NCBI GenBank assembly: GCA_963726365.1
Contig: CAVSCI010000021.1
Span: 274,443 to 338,442, forward strand
DNA length: 64,000 nt
Direction: 5' to 3'
Source: JAABQG01 sp963726365
Lineage (GTDB): Bacteria > Pseudomonadota > Gammaproteobacteria > Burkholderiales > Burkholderiaceae_C
How positions within the stretch are numbered: position 1 is the first letter of the stretch; each line of letters opens with the position of its first letter. Shown here piece by piece: positions 43,054 to 53,202 of this stretch. The notes beneath the pieces were generated by a model, which saw nothing but the letters and a program-made list of their open reading frames with translations, ran no database searches and was not told the origin of the DNA. Made by a program: the position numbers and the translations under genes.

Positions 43054-43647
43054 TCAGGTTCGCCGGTCGAGCAGGTACAGAAGTTGCGCCCGCGCCTCGG
43101 GCCACTCGCCGGCGCGCATGCTGTACATCACGGTGTCTCGGATGGTGCCGTCTCGGCGCAGGGCGTGACCGCGGATCACGCCATCCTTCTTCGCGCCCAG
43201 GCGCTCGATGGCGGCCTGCGAGGCGAAATTGAAGTTGTCGGTGCGCCATCCCACCACGGCGCAACCCAGGGTCTCGAAGGCATGGCGCATCAGCAGCAGC
43301 TTCGCGGTGGTGTTGACGTGGGTGCGCTGGGCCTGCTGCGCGTACCAGGTGTAGCCAATCTCCAGCCGTTTCACAGCGGGCAGGATGTCGTGGTAGCTGC
43401 TGGACCCAAGCACCCGGCCAGTCGCAGTGTCCAGCACGGCGAAGGCGAAGCGGCTGCCGGCCTCGCGCATGGCGAGTGCGTCCTCGATGTACTGGCGTGT
43501 CTGCCCGGGTTCCGGCACCGACGTGACGCGGAGGTTCCAGAGCGCGCCGTCGGCTGCCGCCGCGCGCAGGCCGGCCTCATGCGAAAGCGCGAGCGGCTCC
43601 AGCGTGACGCCGCGCTCGGACAGGGTGACGGCTTGCACGAAACTCAT
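43054..43647 (-). CDS. GNAT-family N-acetyltransferase (RimJ/RimL-like)
   Basis: A 197-residue GNAT protein of the RimJ/RimL type (LEIGYTWYAQQAQRTHVNTTAKLLLMRHAFE and NFASQAAIERLGAKKDGVIRGH in two parts). It lies 25 bp upstream of the VWA gene and 53 bp downstream of the MoxR gene on the same strand, interrupting the usual MoxR-VWA pair. The substrate may be a protein N-terminus or small amine; it cannot be told. Confidence 0.88.
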   Translation of the reverse strand: MSFVQAVTLSERGVTLEPLALSHEAGLRAAAADGALWNLRVTSVPEPGQTRQYIEDALAMREAGSRFAFAVLDTATGRVLGSSSYHDILPAVKRLEIGYTWYAQQAQRTHVNTTAKLLLMRHAFETLGCAVVGWRTDNFNFASQAAIERLGAKKDGVIRGHALRRDGTIRDTVMYSMRAGEWPEARAQLLYLLDRRT

Positions 43648-43700
43648 GGCGTAAATTCTTCGATGTCGAACCAGGCCGATTTCAACCCGGCGCTGTGTTT

Positions 43701-44555
43701 TCAGCGGTTGCGCTGGTTCATGAACACCAGCTTCTCGAACAGCGTCACGTCCTGCTCGTTCTTGAGCAGCGCACCGACCAGCGGCGGCACCGACACCTTG
43801 TTGTCTGTGCTTTGCAGGGCTTCCAGCGGAATGTCTTCGGCGACCAGCAGCTTGAGCCAGTCCAGCAGTTCGGACGTGCTGGGCTTCTTTTTCAGCCCCG
43901 GCAGGTTGCGCACGTCATAGAAGGTCTTCATGGCCGCTGTCAGCAGTTCCTTCTTGAGGTTCGGAAAGTGCACGTCGATGATCTGCTTCATCGTCTCCGC
44001 GTCGGGGAACTTGATGTAGTGGAAGAAGCAGCGGCGCAGGAAGGCGTCGGGCAGTTCCTTCTCGTTGTTCGAGGTGATGAACACCAGCGGGCGATGTTTG
44101 GCGCGGATCAGCTCGCGCGTCTCGTAGCAGTAGAACTCCATGCGGTCGATCTCGCGCAGCAGGTCGTTCGGGAATTCGATGTCGGCCTTGTCGATCTCGT
44201 CGATCAGCAGTGCCACCGGCTGCTCGGCCGTGAAGGCCTGCCACAGCACGCCCTTGAGGATGTAGTTGTGGATGTTTTTCACCCGCTCGCCACCGTCCAC
44301 GTCGGCCAGCTGCGAGTCGCGCAGGCGGCTCACGGCGTCGTATTCATACAGGCCCTGCTGCGCCTTGGTGGTCGACTTGATGTGCCACTGCAGCAAAGGC
44401 AGGTCGAGCGCCTGCGCCACCTCCTCGGCCAGCATGGTCTTGCCGGTGCCGGGCTCGCCCTTGACCAGCAGCGGGCGTTTCAGGGTGATGGCGGCGTTGA
44501 CCGCCAGCATGAGGTCCTGCGTGGCGACGTAGTTCTGGGTGCCTTGGAATTTCAT
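43701..44555 (-). CDS. MoxR-family AAA+ ATPase
   Basis: A 284-residue AAA+ ATPase: Walker A LLVKGEPGTGKTMLAEEVA near 33-50, Walker B ALLIDEIDKAD near 115, sensor and arginine-finger region ITSNNEKELPDAFLRRCFFH. MoxR proteins act as chaperones with VWA partners, here the gene at 41838. The start lies 107 bp from the divergent cytochrome c4 gene. No clear ribosome site was seen. Confidence 0.93.
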   Translation of the reverse strand: MKFQGTQNYVATQDLMLAVNAAITLKRPLLVKGEPGTGKTMLAEEVAQALDLPLLQWHIKSTTKAQQGLYEYDAVSRLRDSQLADVDGGERVKNIHNYILKGVLWQAFTAEQPVALLIDEIDKADIEFPNDLLREIDRMEFYCYETRELIRAKHRPLVFITSNNEKELPDAFLRRCFFHYIKFPDAETMKQIIDVHFPNLKKELLTAAMKTFYDVRNLPGLKKKPSTSELLDWLKLLVAEDIPLEALQSTDNKVSVPPLVGALLKNEQDVTLFEKLVFMNQRNR

Positions 44556-44623
44556 GGGGGAGGGGGATGAATAATGGAAAACGTGAAAGGCGAGCGTAGC
44601 CGAGGGCCGATATAATTCCGAGG

Positions 44624-44637
44624 TTGATATTTATCAA
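44624..44637. promoter_or_regulatory. Consensus FNR/ANR box
   Basis: TTGATATTTATCAA fits TTGAT-N4-ATCAA perfectly. It lies 8 bp downstream of a TATAAT (44611-44616) and 25 bp ahead of the cytochrome c4 start. If that TATAAT is used, FNR would repress c4 without oxygen. Confidence 0.7.
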
Positions 44638-44661
44638 TCTTTGATCGATTGTGCGCGCAAA

Positions 44662-45328
44662 ATGAACAAGTTGTTGACCACGGTATTTGCTTTTGCTGTC
44701 GCTTCCGTGACCGCCATTTCCGCCCAGGCCCAGGAGGTCAAGGGCGACGCCAAGGCCGGCGCCAAGAAGATCGCCATGTGCATTGGCTGCCACGGCATCA
44801 AGGGCTACCAGGCCAGCTTCCCCGAAGTCTACAAGGTGCCGATGATCTCTGGCCAGGGTGCGAAATACATCGTTTCGGCCTTGAGTGCCTACAAGAAGGG
44901 CGACCGCAGGCACCCCACCATGCGGCGCCATTGCGACCAGCCTGAGCGATCAGGACATGGCTGACGTGGCCGCCTTTTACGAGCAACATGGCAAGACCGA
45001 TGCCGTGTTGCCTGCCAAGCCGGCGCGCGAGCCCAGTCCGGCGGTGGCTGAATTGTTGAAGAAAGGCGCCTGCGTGTCCTGCCACGGCGACAACTTCTCC
45101 AAACCGATTGACCCCAGCTATCCCAAGCTCGCCGGGCAGCACGGCGACTACCTGTATGCCGCGCTCAGGGCCTACAAGTCCGACGGCCACAGCACCTGGG
45201 GCCGCAACAACGCCATCATGGCTGGCGTTGACAAGCAGTTCTCGCTCCCCGAACTCAAGTTGCTGCCAGCTTACATCTCATCGCTCGACGGCGAACTCAA
45301 GACGGTCCCGCAGGCGAAATTCAAGTAA
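44662..45328 (+). pseudogene. Diheme cytochrome c4, one frameshift
   Basis: The two frames together give a 221-residue cytochrome c4: signal peptide (MNKLLTTVFAFAVASVTAIS), first haem CIGCH, second haem CVSCH, and duplicate half-domains (ISGQGAKYIVSALSAYKKGDR versus LAGQHGDYLYAALRAYKSDGH). Cytochrome c4 donates electrons to terminal oxidases. An extra base near 44931-44935 shifts the frame between HPTMR and AIATSLSDQD. Both sides are well conserved, so an assembly error is likely. A strong terminator follows. Confidence 0.88.
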
Positions 45329-45370
45329 GCCGCACTGCAGAAGGCGCCCATGGCGTTTTCGGCCCCGACA

Positions 45371-45392
45371 GCCCGCTCCGGCGGGCTTTTTT
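45371..45392 (+). terminator. Intrinsic terminator after cytochrome c4
   Basis: GCCCGC-TCCG-GCGGGC followed by TTTTTT, about 43 bp after the cytochrome c4 stop. Confidence 0.88.
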
Positions 45393-45412
45393 GCGGGTTT
45401 ATTGAAGAAAAA

Positions 45413-45459
45413 TGGCCATTTTCCAGCGTCAGAATGGACACAATTCTGCTATCAACAAG
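45413..45459 (+). repeat. Dispersed ~47-bp repeat, copy A
   Basis: Starts TGGCCATTTTCCAGCGTC and ends TGCTATCAACAAG. Related copies lie at 51207-51249 (inverted), 54321-54366 and, inside tamB, 38286-38325. It sits directly after a terminator. These look like the short dispersed repeats common in Comamonadaceae genomes. Confidence 0.6.
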
Positions 45460-45488
45460 ATAGGTTAATGAGAGGCTGGCGCAGACGC

Positions 45489-45926
45489 TCAATCCCGCGT
45501 GGCGTGGCGCTGCACACAGTCGATGTAGGCGGCGCCGTCGGGTGGGCGGCCAGCGCGCTGGCTCTCCCACACCATCTGGCCCAGGCACTCCATGGTCTCG
45601 TGGTGCGCGTCGTGCAGCGAATCGCGCCGGTGCGTCAGCAACTCCACCGCCTGGCGGATGCCGCGCGGCTGGTCGATGCTGCACTGCTCGCTGATCGACA
45701 GGTGCATCGACAGGTGGAGAAACGGATTCGCGTTGGTCTCGTCCGGCACCGCCATGGTTTTCAGCGCCGCGTCCACATCGGACAGGGCAGCATGGTATTC
45801 GGGGTGTTCCGCTATCCACAGGCTGGCGAGGGTCTCGATGGCTTCAAGCCGCTCGCCGGCGCAGGCCTTGGCGTAGACAGAGCAGAAAAAGCGCCGCACA
45901 TCGGCTTGGCTGGGCTGGATCAACAT
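45489..45926 (-). CDS. DUF1841-family protein
   Basis: A 145-residue soluble protein with the family pattern SQADVRRFFCSVYAKA, NPFLHLSMHLSISEQ and HHETMECLGQMVWE. Its histidine-rich centre could bind metal, but the function of the family is unknown. The ATG at 45926 gives the usual N-terminus; the longer open frame upstream is not conserved in character. It is divergent from the thiolase gene. Confidence 0.83.
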   Translation of the reverse strand: MLIQPSQADVRRFFCSVYAKACAGERLEAIETLASLWIAEHPEYHAALSDVDAALKTMAVPDETNANPFLHLSMHLSISEQCSIDQPRGIRQAVELLTHRRDSLHDAHHETMECLGQMVWESQRAGRPPDGAAYIDCVQRHATRD

Positions 45927-46066
45927 GCTGCGGATTGTCGCCCACGGACAGCGCCCGTGCCCCGCCTTGGGTACAGTGTGGATCTTCGGGCAGTGATGCA
46001 GCGGTGCCGTCACAGGCGCATCGTCGGCTCGCTTGCCCTGAACCGACAACTCTGTGGAGATCCCCC

Positions 46067-47271
<1,205 letters not shown>

Positions 47272-47333
47272 CGGACGGGCTTACGGTGGCTGCCTCGGTG
47301 CGCCCTGCAGGCTTGAAGCCGGCATTCGAAAAC

Positions 47334-47873
47334 ATGCCCGACCGCGATACCGCCCTGCCGTCCCGCATCCGCCTTCTGGTGCCGGACGATGCGGCCGTTT
47401 ACCGTGCGCTGCGCCTGCGCGCGCTGCGCGAGCATCCCGAGGCCTTTACCTCCGGCTTTGAAGAAGAAACGGTGCGTCCGTTGAGCTGGTCGGAGCAGCG
47501 GTTGAGCGTCGATCCGCAGCGGCCCCATGACTTCTTTCTGGGTGCGTTTCAGGAGGGCGTGCTGGTGGGCATGGTCGGCCTGCAGGGCCGCTACCGGGCC
47601 AAGGAGCGGCACAACGCCAGCGTTGTGGGCATGTTCGTCGCCCCTGAGGCCGGTGGGCAGGGGCTGGGCAGTGCGCTGATGCAGGACCTTCTGGAGCGCG
47701 CCCGCGCCCTGGCGGCGCTGGAGCAGCTGGACCTGACGGTGACGCAGGGCAATGAACGGGCTCAGGCGCTGTACGAGCGGTACGGCTTTACGGTCTATGG
47801 CGTTCTGCCGCACGCCATCAAGGTGGACGGCGAGGACTACGCCAAGGTCCACATGGTGCTGCGGCTGCGATGA
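47334..47873 (+). CDS. GNAT-family N-acetyltransferase
   Basis: A 179-residue GNAT enzyme (VGMFVAPEAGGQGLGSALMQ for acetyl-CoA binding, ALYERYGFTVYGVLPHAIK near the end). The start at MPDRDTALP was chosen as the first ATG that gives the normal domain length; no clear ribosome site is present. It follows the thiolase by 62 bp. The substrate is unknown. Confidence 0.87.
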   Translation: MPDRDTALPSRIRLLVPDDAAVYRALRLRALREHPEAFTSGFEEETVRPLSWSEQRLSVDPQRPHDFFLGAFQEGVLVGMVGLQGRYRAKERHNASVVGMFVAPEAGGQGLGSALMQDLLERARALAALEQLDLTVTQGNERAQALYERYGFTVYGVLPHAIKVDGEDYAKVHMVLRLR

Positions 47874-47879
47874 AAACCG

Positions 47880-48518
47880 TCAGACCCGCCAAGCCGGCAG
47901 TTGCCAGTCGCGCCACAGGGCCAGGCCGCGCAGGCCTGCCGTGACGGCCAGGCAACCCGTCAGCGATGCCCAGCCGGGCGCGTCAAGCTGCCACAGGCCG
48001 ACATAGACCCAGCCGCCGGCAAAGGCGCACACGGCGTACGGCCGGTGGTCGCGAAAGGCGGTTGGGATCTCGTTGCAGACCATGTCGCGCAGCACGCCGC
48101 CGAACACACCGGTGACCAGGCCCATCATCACCGCCACCAGACCCGGCATCTGGGCGTCGAGCGCGTGGTGCACGCCGGTGGCGGCGAACAGGCCCAACCC
48201 CAGCGCGTCGGGCCACTGGATGGCCTTTTCCGTGAGTTCGAAGTGCCGGTGCCGCATGAACAACATCGCCAGCAGACACAGCGCCAGCACGCCCCAGAGC
48301 ACGCCGACCTGCTGAACCCAGAAGAAGGGCCGCTGGTCCAGCAACAGGTCGCGCAGGGTGCCGCCGCCAAACGCCGTCAGGAAGGCCACCACGCAGATCC
48401 CCACGGCGTCCAGTTTCTTGCGCGCCGCCTCCATCAGGCCGGACAGGGCGAACGCGGCGGTGGCCGCCAACTCCACCAGCAGCCGCAGCGTCTCGCCCCA
48501 GGGTTGAATCGTGTTCAC
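47880..48518 (-). CDS. TRIC-like (YadS/UPF0126) membrane protein
   Basis: A 212-residue membrane protein with about seven helices in two repeated halves, each with the family motif (AFGGGTLRDLLLDQRPFFWV and GVFGGVLRDMVCNEIPTAF). Bacterial relatives form trimeric cation channels, and some have been linked to glycine uptake. The GTG start overlaps the stop of the flavin monooxygenase gene by 4 bp. Confidence 0.9.
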   Translation of the reverse strand: MNTIQPWGETLRLLVELAATAAFALSGLMEAARKKLDAVGICVVAFLTAFGGGTLRDLLLDQRPFFWVQQVGVLWGVLALCLLAMLFMRHRHFELTEKAIQWPDALGLGLFAATGVHHALDAQMPGLVAVMMGLVTGVFGGVLRDMVCNEIPTAFRDHRPYAVCAFAGGWVYVGLWQLDAPGWASLTGCLAVTAGLRGLALWRDWQLPAWRV

Positions 48519-50188
48519 GCCGGGATTGTCGCGCCAAGCCCGGTTGCCCGCGCCATCACAACCGTTGAGGCATGGCCGTCCTGGCCGCGCCAGGCGACGA
48601 TCTGGTCCGGCCGGATCAGCACCAGCGGGGCCTCGTAGAGCCTCGCCAGTTCCGGATCCGTGTGCCGGACGACTTTCAGGTCCAGCCCCATCCGTTGCGC
48701 GGCGCGCTCGAATCCACGGGCATCCGGCGCGTCGGGCCCCAGGGCCAGCAGCGTCCATTCGAAATTGAAGCTGTCAAACAGCGAACGGCCGTCGCCAAGC
48801 CAGGCGTGGGGTGGCCGGCCGCCGGGGCAGGCGGTGGGCGTGTAGTGGTTGGGCTGGTCGGGCGGTGGTGTGCATCCGTCGGGCACGATGAGGGGCGAGC
48901 CGTCGTAGCGGCCGCCGAAGGTGATGCCGGGGATGTTGAATTCCCGGCGCACATGGCCGTTCAGGTAGTCCGAGGCGCTGGCACGCGCCCGCGCGCCGGC
49001 GGGCGTGTCGTCTTCGAGCTCAGGCGCGGCGTCAAACAGGCCGATCGAATCGGCCAACTGGCGCGCGTAGCTGGTGTTGCGCTCGGCCAGCGGCTTGCGC
49101 TCCCGCTCGTAGCTGTCCAGCAGCGCTGCCGGCGCCTGCCCCTTGAGGACGGCGGCCAGCTTCCAGCCCAGGTTGACCGCGTCTTCCACGGCGGTGTTGT
49201 AGCCCAGGCCGCCGGTGGGCGTGAACAGGTGCACCGCGTCGCCACCCAGAAAGACGCGGCCTTCCTGAAAGCGCTCGGCCACCAGCGCGTGGCCCGCCAG
49301 CCAGGTCGCCATGGACAGGATCTCGATCGGGATGTCCTGCCCATAGGCCTGCGCGAACAGGCGCCTCGCATCGGCCTCGGTCAGCGCCTCGGTCGCGGCA
49401 TCGTCGGCCATCTGGATGTGGAAGGCAAATTCGCTGACGCCATCGACCGACATGATGAAGGCGCGCAACTGCGGGTTGACCACCACGTACATCCAGGCCC
49501 GGTCGTTCGGATTGCGCGCGTAGAACTCGGGCGCCTTGAGGTACACGGCCAGCATCTTGCCGCCCATGAAGTTGCGCTTGAAGCCGGTGGCGCCCCCCCA
49601 GGCAATGCCGAGCTGGCCGCGCACGAAGCTGCGCGCGCCGTCGGCACCCATCAGGTAGGCTGCCCGAACGGCGACGGGCGCGCCGCCTTCGACCGCCTGA
49701 ACCTCAGCTTCGATGCCCGTGCCGGTGTCGGCAAAGGATTTCAGCTGCCAGCCGTAGCGCAGCTCGACCGAGGGCAGTTGCTGCGCGTGCTGGCGCAGGC
49801 TCACTTCCACGTATTTCTGCGAGACGCGGTGCGGCAGTTCGGCGGCGCTCCAGGCGCCGGAGAGGTTCTTGATCACCTGCGGCGCGGCGGCGGCGGTGGG
49901 CAGGCGCAGGCGGGCCAGTTCGGTGCCGCCGAAGCGCGTGAGGTAGGCGATGTCGGTCGGGTGGTCGCCCGGCAGACCCCTGGCGCGGATGTCCTGGGCA
50001 AAGCCCAGGCGCCGGAAGTGCTCCATGGTGCGCGCCTGCGTGGCGTTGGCCTGCGGGTTGAAGGCCGTGCCCGGCTTGGGGTCCACCAGCAGGCAGCGGA
50101 TGCCACGCCGGCCCAGTTCATTGGCCAGCATCAGGCCGCAGGGGCCGCCACCGGCGATCAATACGGCGGTTTCAATGTGTTCATTCAT
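48515..50188 (-). CDS. FAD-dependent aromatic monooxygenase (PheA/TfdB-like)
   Basis: A 557-residue flavoprotein hydroxylase. The dinucleotide fold is LIAGGGPCGLMLANELGRRG at 10-29, and the FAD/NAD motif GADGARSFVRGQLG lies near 180. The FAD-ribityl motif is FLGGDAVHLFTPTGGLGYN near 315-333, with a thioredoxin-like C-terminal domain after about 430. Relatives hydroxylate phenols or similar aromatics with NAD(P)H. A nearby thiolase that could be PcaF fits an aromatic-degradation role. The exact substrate is unknown. Confidence 0.88.
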   Translation of the reverse strand: MNEHIETAVLIAGGGPCGLMLANELGRRGIRCLLVDPKPGTAFNPQANATQARTMEHFRRLGFAQDIRARGLPGDHPTDIAYLTRFGGTELARLRLPTAAAAPQVIKNLSGAWSAAELPHRVSQKYVEVSLRQHAQQLPSVELRYGWQLKSFADTGTGIEAEVQAVEGGAPVAVRAAYLMGADGARSFVRGQLGIAWGGATGFKRNFMGGKMLAVYLKAPEFYARNPNDRAWMYVVVNPQLRAFIMSVDGVSEFAFHIQMADDAATEALTEADARRLFAQAYGQDIPIEILSMATWLAGHALVAERFQEGRVFLGGDAVHLFTPTGGLGYNTAVEDAVNLGWKLAAVLKGQAPAALLDSYERERKPLAERNTSYARQLADSIGLFDAAPELEDDTPAGARARASASDYLNGHVRREFNIPGITFGGRYDGSPLIVPDGCTPPPDQPNHYTPTACPGGRPPHAWLGDGRSLFDSFNFEWTLLALGPDAPDARGFERAAQRMGLDLKVVRHTDPELARLYEAPLVLIRPDQIVAWRGQDGHASTVVMARATGLGATIPA

Positions 50189-50441
50189 TCAGTCCATCCC
50201 GTCCGACGCGGCCGGTGCCTTCGATGCAGGGCTTATCCGCCTTGCGTGCCCGGCCCTGATTCTGGAAATTGTCCCGGACTTTGACAGTCCCGCCGACAGA
50301 GGGAACCCGTATTCAACGACCGGAATGGGAGCCGCCGATGAAAGACGAGCTTCAAGGGGCTGGTGGCCGGCTGGCTGCGTGATCGGGCCTTGACGCAGTG
50401 GCCGGGCGGAAAGTCTTCCATCGCTCGGCGAGAATGCAGGC

Positions 50442-51197
50442 TTGGACTTCCCCCTCATCACCGATCCGTTTTTCTACGCCGTCGCCATCCCCGCCGTGCT
50501 GTTGATGGGCATCAGCAAAAGCGGGTTTGGCGCGGGCTTTGGCGCGCTGGCTGTGCCAATGATGGCGCTGGCTGTCACGGTGCCGCAGGCAGCGGCGATC
50601 CTGATGCCGGTGCTGCTGGCGATGGACCTGCTGGGCATGGCGGCGTTTCGCAAGGACTTCGACAGGCAGTTGCTGAAGTTCCTGCTGCCCTTCGGGCTGC
50701 TGGGCATCGGGTTGGGCGCGCTGCTTTTCAAGCTGCTGGAGCCTCGGCTGGTGGCCGGCATCGTGGGTGGTTTCACGCTGCTGTTCCTGGCGCAGCGCCT
50801 GCTGTTTCCGCCCCGGCCCGACAGCGCACCGCCGCCGCGCTGGATCGGCGCCATGCTGACCGCCACGTCGGGCTTCACCAGCTTCATTGCCCACGCCGGC
50901 GGACCGCCGATCAACGCCTACGTGATCCCGCTCAAGCTCAGGCCCATGGTGTTTACCGGCACCATGGCGTTCTTCTTCTTTTTCATCAACATGGCCAAGT
51001 GGATTCCCTACGCCTGGCTCGGCCTGCTGGACATGCGCAATTTCGCCACTTCCCTGGTGCTTCTGCCGCTGGCGCCGTTGGGCGTCTGGGTCGGCGTGCG
51101 CATCGCGCGGCGCATCAATCAAGTGCTGTTCTACCGGTTGATCTACGCCGGCATGTTTCTCACCGGCATCAAGCTGCTGTCGGATGCCTTTCGCTGA
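50442..51197 (+). CDS. TSUP (TauE/SafE) family sulfite/sulfonate exporter-like protein
   Basis: A 251-residue membrane protein with about eight helices and the TSUP signatures GISKSGFGAGFGALAVPMMA and FIAHAGGPPINAYVIPLKL. Family members export sulfite, sulfoacetate or similar anions. In a sulfur oxidiser sulfite export is plausible, although the gene is 18 kb from the sox genes. Translation seems to begin at a TTG. Confidence 0.88.
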   Translation: MDFPLITDPFFYAVAIPAVLLMGISKSGFGAGFGALAVPMMALAVTVPQAAAILMPVLLAMDLLGMAAFRKDFDRQLLKFLLPFGLLGIGLGALLFKLLEPRLVAGIVGGFTLLFLAQRLLFPPRPDSAPPPRWIGAMLTATSGFTSFIAHAGGPPINAYVIPLKLRPMVFTGTMAFFFFFINMAKWIPYAWLGLLDMRNFATSLVLLPLAPLGVWVGVRIARRINQVLFYRLIYAGMFLTGIKLLSDAFR

Positions 51198-51206
51198 CGG
51201 GTCCTG

Positions 51207-51249
51207 AATCAATAGCATTAAATGGCCATACGACGTTGGGAAATGGCCA
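51207..51249 (-). repeat. Dispersed ~45-bp repeat, copy B (inverted)
   Basis: On the minus strand it reads TGGCCATTTCCCAACGTCG ... GCTATTGATT, matching copy A at most positions. It lies between the TSUP exporter and the convergent Kef-type gene. Confidence 0.55.
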
Positions 51250-51264
51250 GTTTGATCTAAGAAA

Positions 51265-53124
51265 TCAGCTGGAACGCGCCGCAGCCCCCCCGGGCATCGC
51301 GTCGCGGGCAGCCTGTTCCCGTTCCGCGCGCTCCTGTGCCATCTGGGCCTCCAGTTGCTCGCGTCCCTGCCGGGCCACGGCAATCAGTTTGTTTCGGTCC
51401 TTGTGGTGGGGGTACATCTGCTCCAGCAGCGCCAGGTTGTGGGCGCGAAAGCGCCCGATGCTGATCTGTACCGCCTCCGGCGTCTGGCCCATCAGTTCGA
51501 GCACGCAGGCCGCGCTGCCCAGGCTGGACTCGAACACCTCGCGCTGCACCCGCGTCACGCCCCGTTCGCGCAAGCCGTTCCAGTGCGTCACGTCGCGCGC
51601 CCGGGCCACCAGCTGCAGCTGCGGGAAGTGCTCGCGCGCCAGGTCCACGATGGCCAGCGACTGCGCCACGTCGTCCACCGCCACCACCAGGATGCGTGCG
51701 GTCGCTGCGCCAGCGGTGCGCAACAGGTCGAGCCGTGTCGCGTCGCCGTAGAACACGCGGTAGCCGAAGGCGCGCGCGGCCTCGATCATTTCGGCGTCAT
51801 GGTCCAGCACGGTGGCCGGGATGCCCTGCGCCGACAGCATGCGGCCAATGATCTGGCCATAGCGCCCGAAGCCGGCAATGATGATGGGCGCGTCCTGCGG
51901 TTCCGAGATCTCTTCGAGCACCGGCACATTGCAGTTCGCGTAGCGCGGCAGCAGCAGGCGGTCCACGGCCAGCAGCAACAGCGGGCTGAGCAGCATCGAC
52001 AGCGCCACCGCGCCGATCAGCAGCGACGCGACCTCGGGCGAAAACACCTTGGCGCCGGCGGCGGCCTGGAACACCACGAAGGCGAACTCGCCGCCTTGCG
52101 CCAGCAGCAGCGTGAACACCGGGCGTTCCTGAAACGGCAGTGGCATGGCGCGCGCCAGCACATAAATCACCACCAGCTTGACCGCCATGAAGCCCAGCAG
52201 GATGGCCGCCATGGCGCCCGGATGCGCGATCAGCACGCCGAAGTCGATGCTCATGCCCACGGCAATGAAAAAAAGCCCGAGCAGCAGGCCCTTGAAAGGC
52301 TCGATGTCGGTCTCCAGCTCGCGCCGGTACTCGCTGTCGGCCAGCAACACGCCGGCCAGGAAGGCGCCCAGCGCCATCGACAGCCCCAGCCACTGCATCA
52401 GCATCGCGATGCCCACCACCAGCAGCAACGCGGCCGCCGTGAAGACCTCCGACGTTTTGCTTTTGGCGATCCAGCGCAGCGCCGGACGCAGCAACAGGCG
52501 GCCGCCCAGGATGACCCCGCCCACGATCCCGATCACCGTGATCGCCTGGAGCCACACATTGGCGCCGGGAGCCGCGTGACTGGATCCGGAACGCCCGTCC
52601 ACCAGGCCGCCCAGCAACGGCAGCAGGGCCAGGATCGGAATGGCGGCGACGTCCTGGAACAGCAGGATCGAAAAGCCCGCCTGCCCGCTGGAGGTGCGCA
52701 GCAGGTTGCGCTCCTGCATCACCTGCAGCGCAATGGCCGTGGACGACAGCGCCAGGCCCAGCGCCGCGACCAGGGCCGTGGGCCAGGGCACGCCGAGCGC
52801 CACGGCCACGCCTGCCAGCGCGGTTGTGCAGGCCAGCACCTGTGCGCTGCCCCAGCCGAAGATCGGCCGGCGCAGGCTCCACAGGCGGCGCGGCTCCAGC
52901 TCCAGCCCGACCAGGAACAGCATCAGCACCACGCCGAACTCGGCAAAGTGCAGGATGTCCTCGACGTTGCTGACCAGCCCCAGCCCCCACGGGCCGATGG
53001 CCATGCCGGCCGCCAGGTAGCCGATGATGGCGCCCAGGCCGAGCGCGCGCGACAACGGCACGGCAATTACCGCGGCGGCCAGGTAGATGAAGCTGTTGAC
53101 CAGCCAGGCGGGGGTGTGTTCCAT
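51265..53124 (-). CDS. Kef-type monovalent cation:proton antiporter (CPA2)
   Basis: A 619-residue CPA2 antiporter. About twelve helices span 1-385 (LVGLELEPRRLWSLRRP, LSSTAIALQVMQERNL, and the GAFLAGVLLADSEYR segment). A TrkA-N/RCK nucleotide-binding domain follows at about 405-530 (IIIAGFGRYGQIIGRMLSAQ), then a charged tail. It resembles KefB/KefC/YbaL potassium efflux proteins. The ATG at 53124 was chosen by family likeness. It is divergent from the ParA-like gene. Confidence 0.92.
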   Translation of the reverse strand: MEHTPAWLVNSFIYLAAAVIAVPLSRALGLGAIIGYLAAGMAIGPWGLGLVSNVEDILHFAEFGVVLMLFLVGLELEPRRLWSLRRPIFGWGSAQVLACTTALAGVAVALGVPWPTALVAALGLALSSTAIALQVMQERNLLRTSSGQAGFSILLFQDVAAIPILALLPLLGGLVDGRSGSSHAAPGANVWLQAITVIGIVGGVILGGRLLLRPALRWIAKSKTSEVFTAAALLLVVGIAMLMQWLGLSMALGAFLAGVLLADSEYRRELETDIEPFKGLLLGLFFIAVGMSIDFGVLIAHPGAMAAILLGFMAVKLVVIYVLARAMPLPFQERPVFTLLLAQGGEFAFVVFQAAAGAKVFSPEVASLLIGAVALSMLLSPLLLLAVDRLLLPRYANCNVPVLEEISEPQDAPIIIAGFGRYGQIIGRMLSAQGIPATVLDHDAEMIEAARAFGYRVFYGDATRLDLLRTAGAATARILVVAVDDVAQSLAIVDLAREHFPQLQLVARARDVTHWNGLRERGVTRVQREVFESSLGSAACVLELMGQTPEAVQISIGRFRAHNLALLEQMYPHHKDRNKLIAVARQGREQLEAQMAQERAEREQAARDAMPGGAAARSS

Positions 53125-53202
53125 GCCGTTAACATACCTCATGCCCGGTGCATGCGCATCGGGCAGGCTACCCGGTCGATTTGTAGTTTGCAGGAGTCCC
53201 AC

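Noticed and set aside
45871..46066. N-terminal extension of the DUF1841 protein to 46049
   Set aside because: The first 41 residues of the open frame are not like the family, and the extension would run almost into the divergent thiolase gene.
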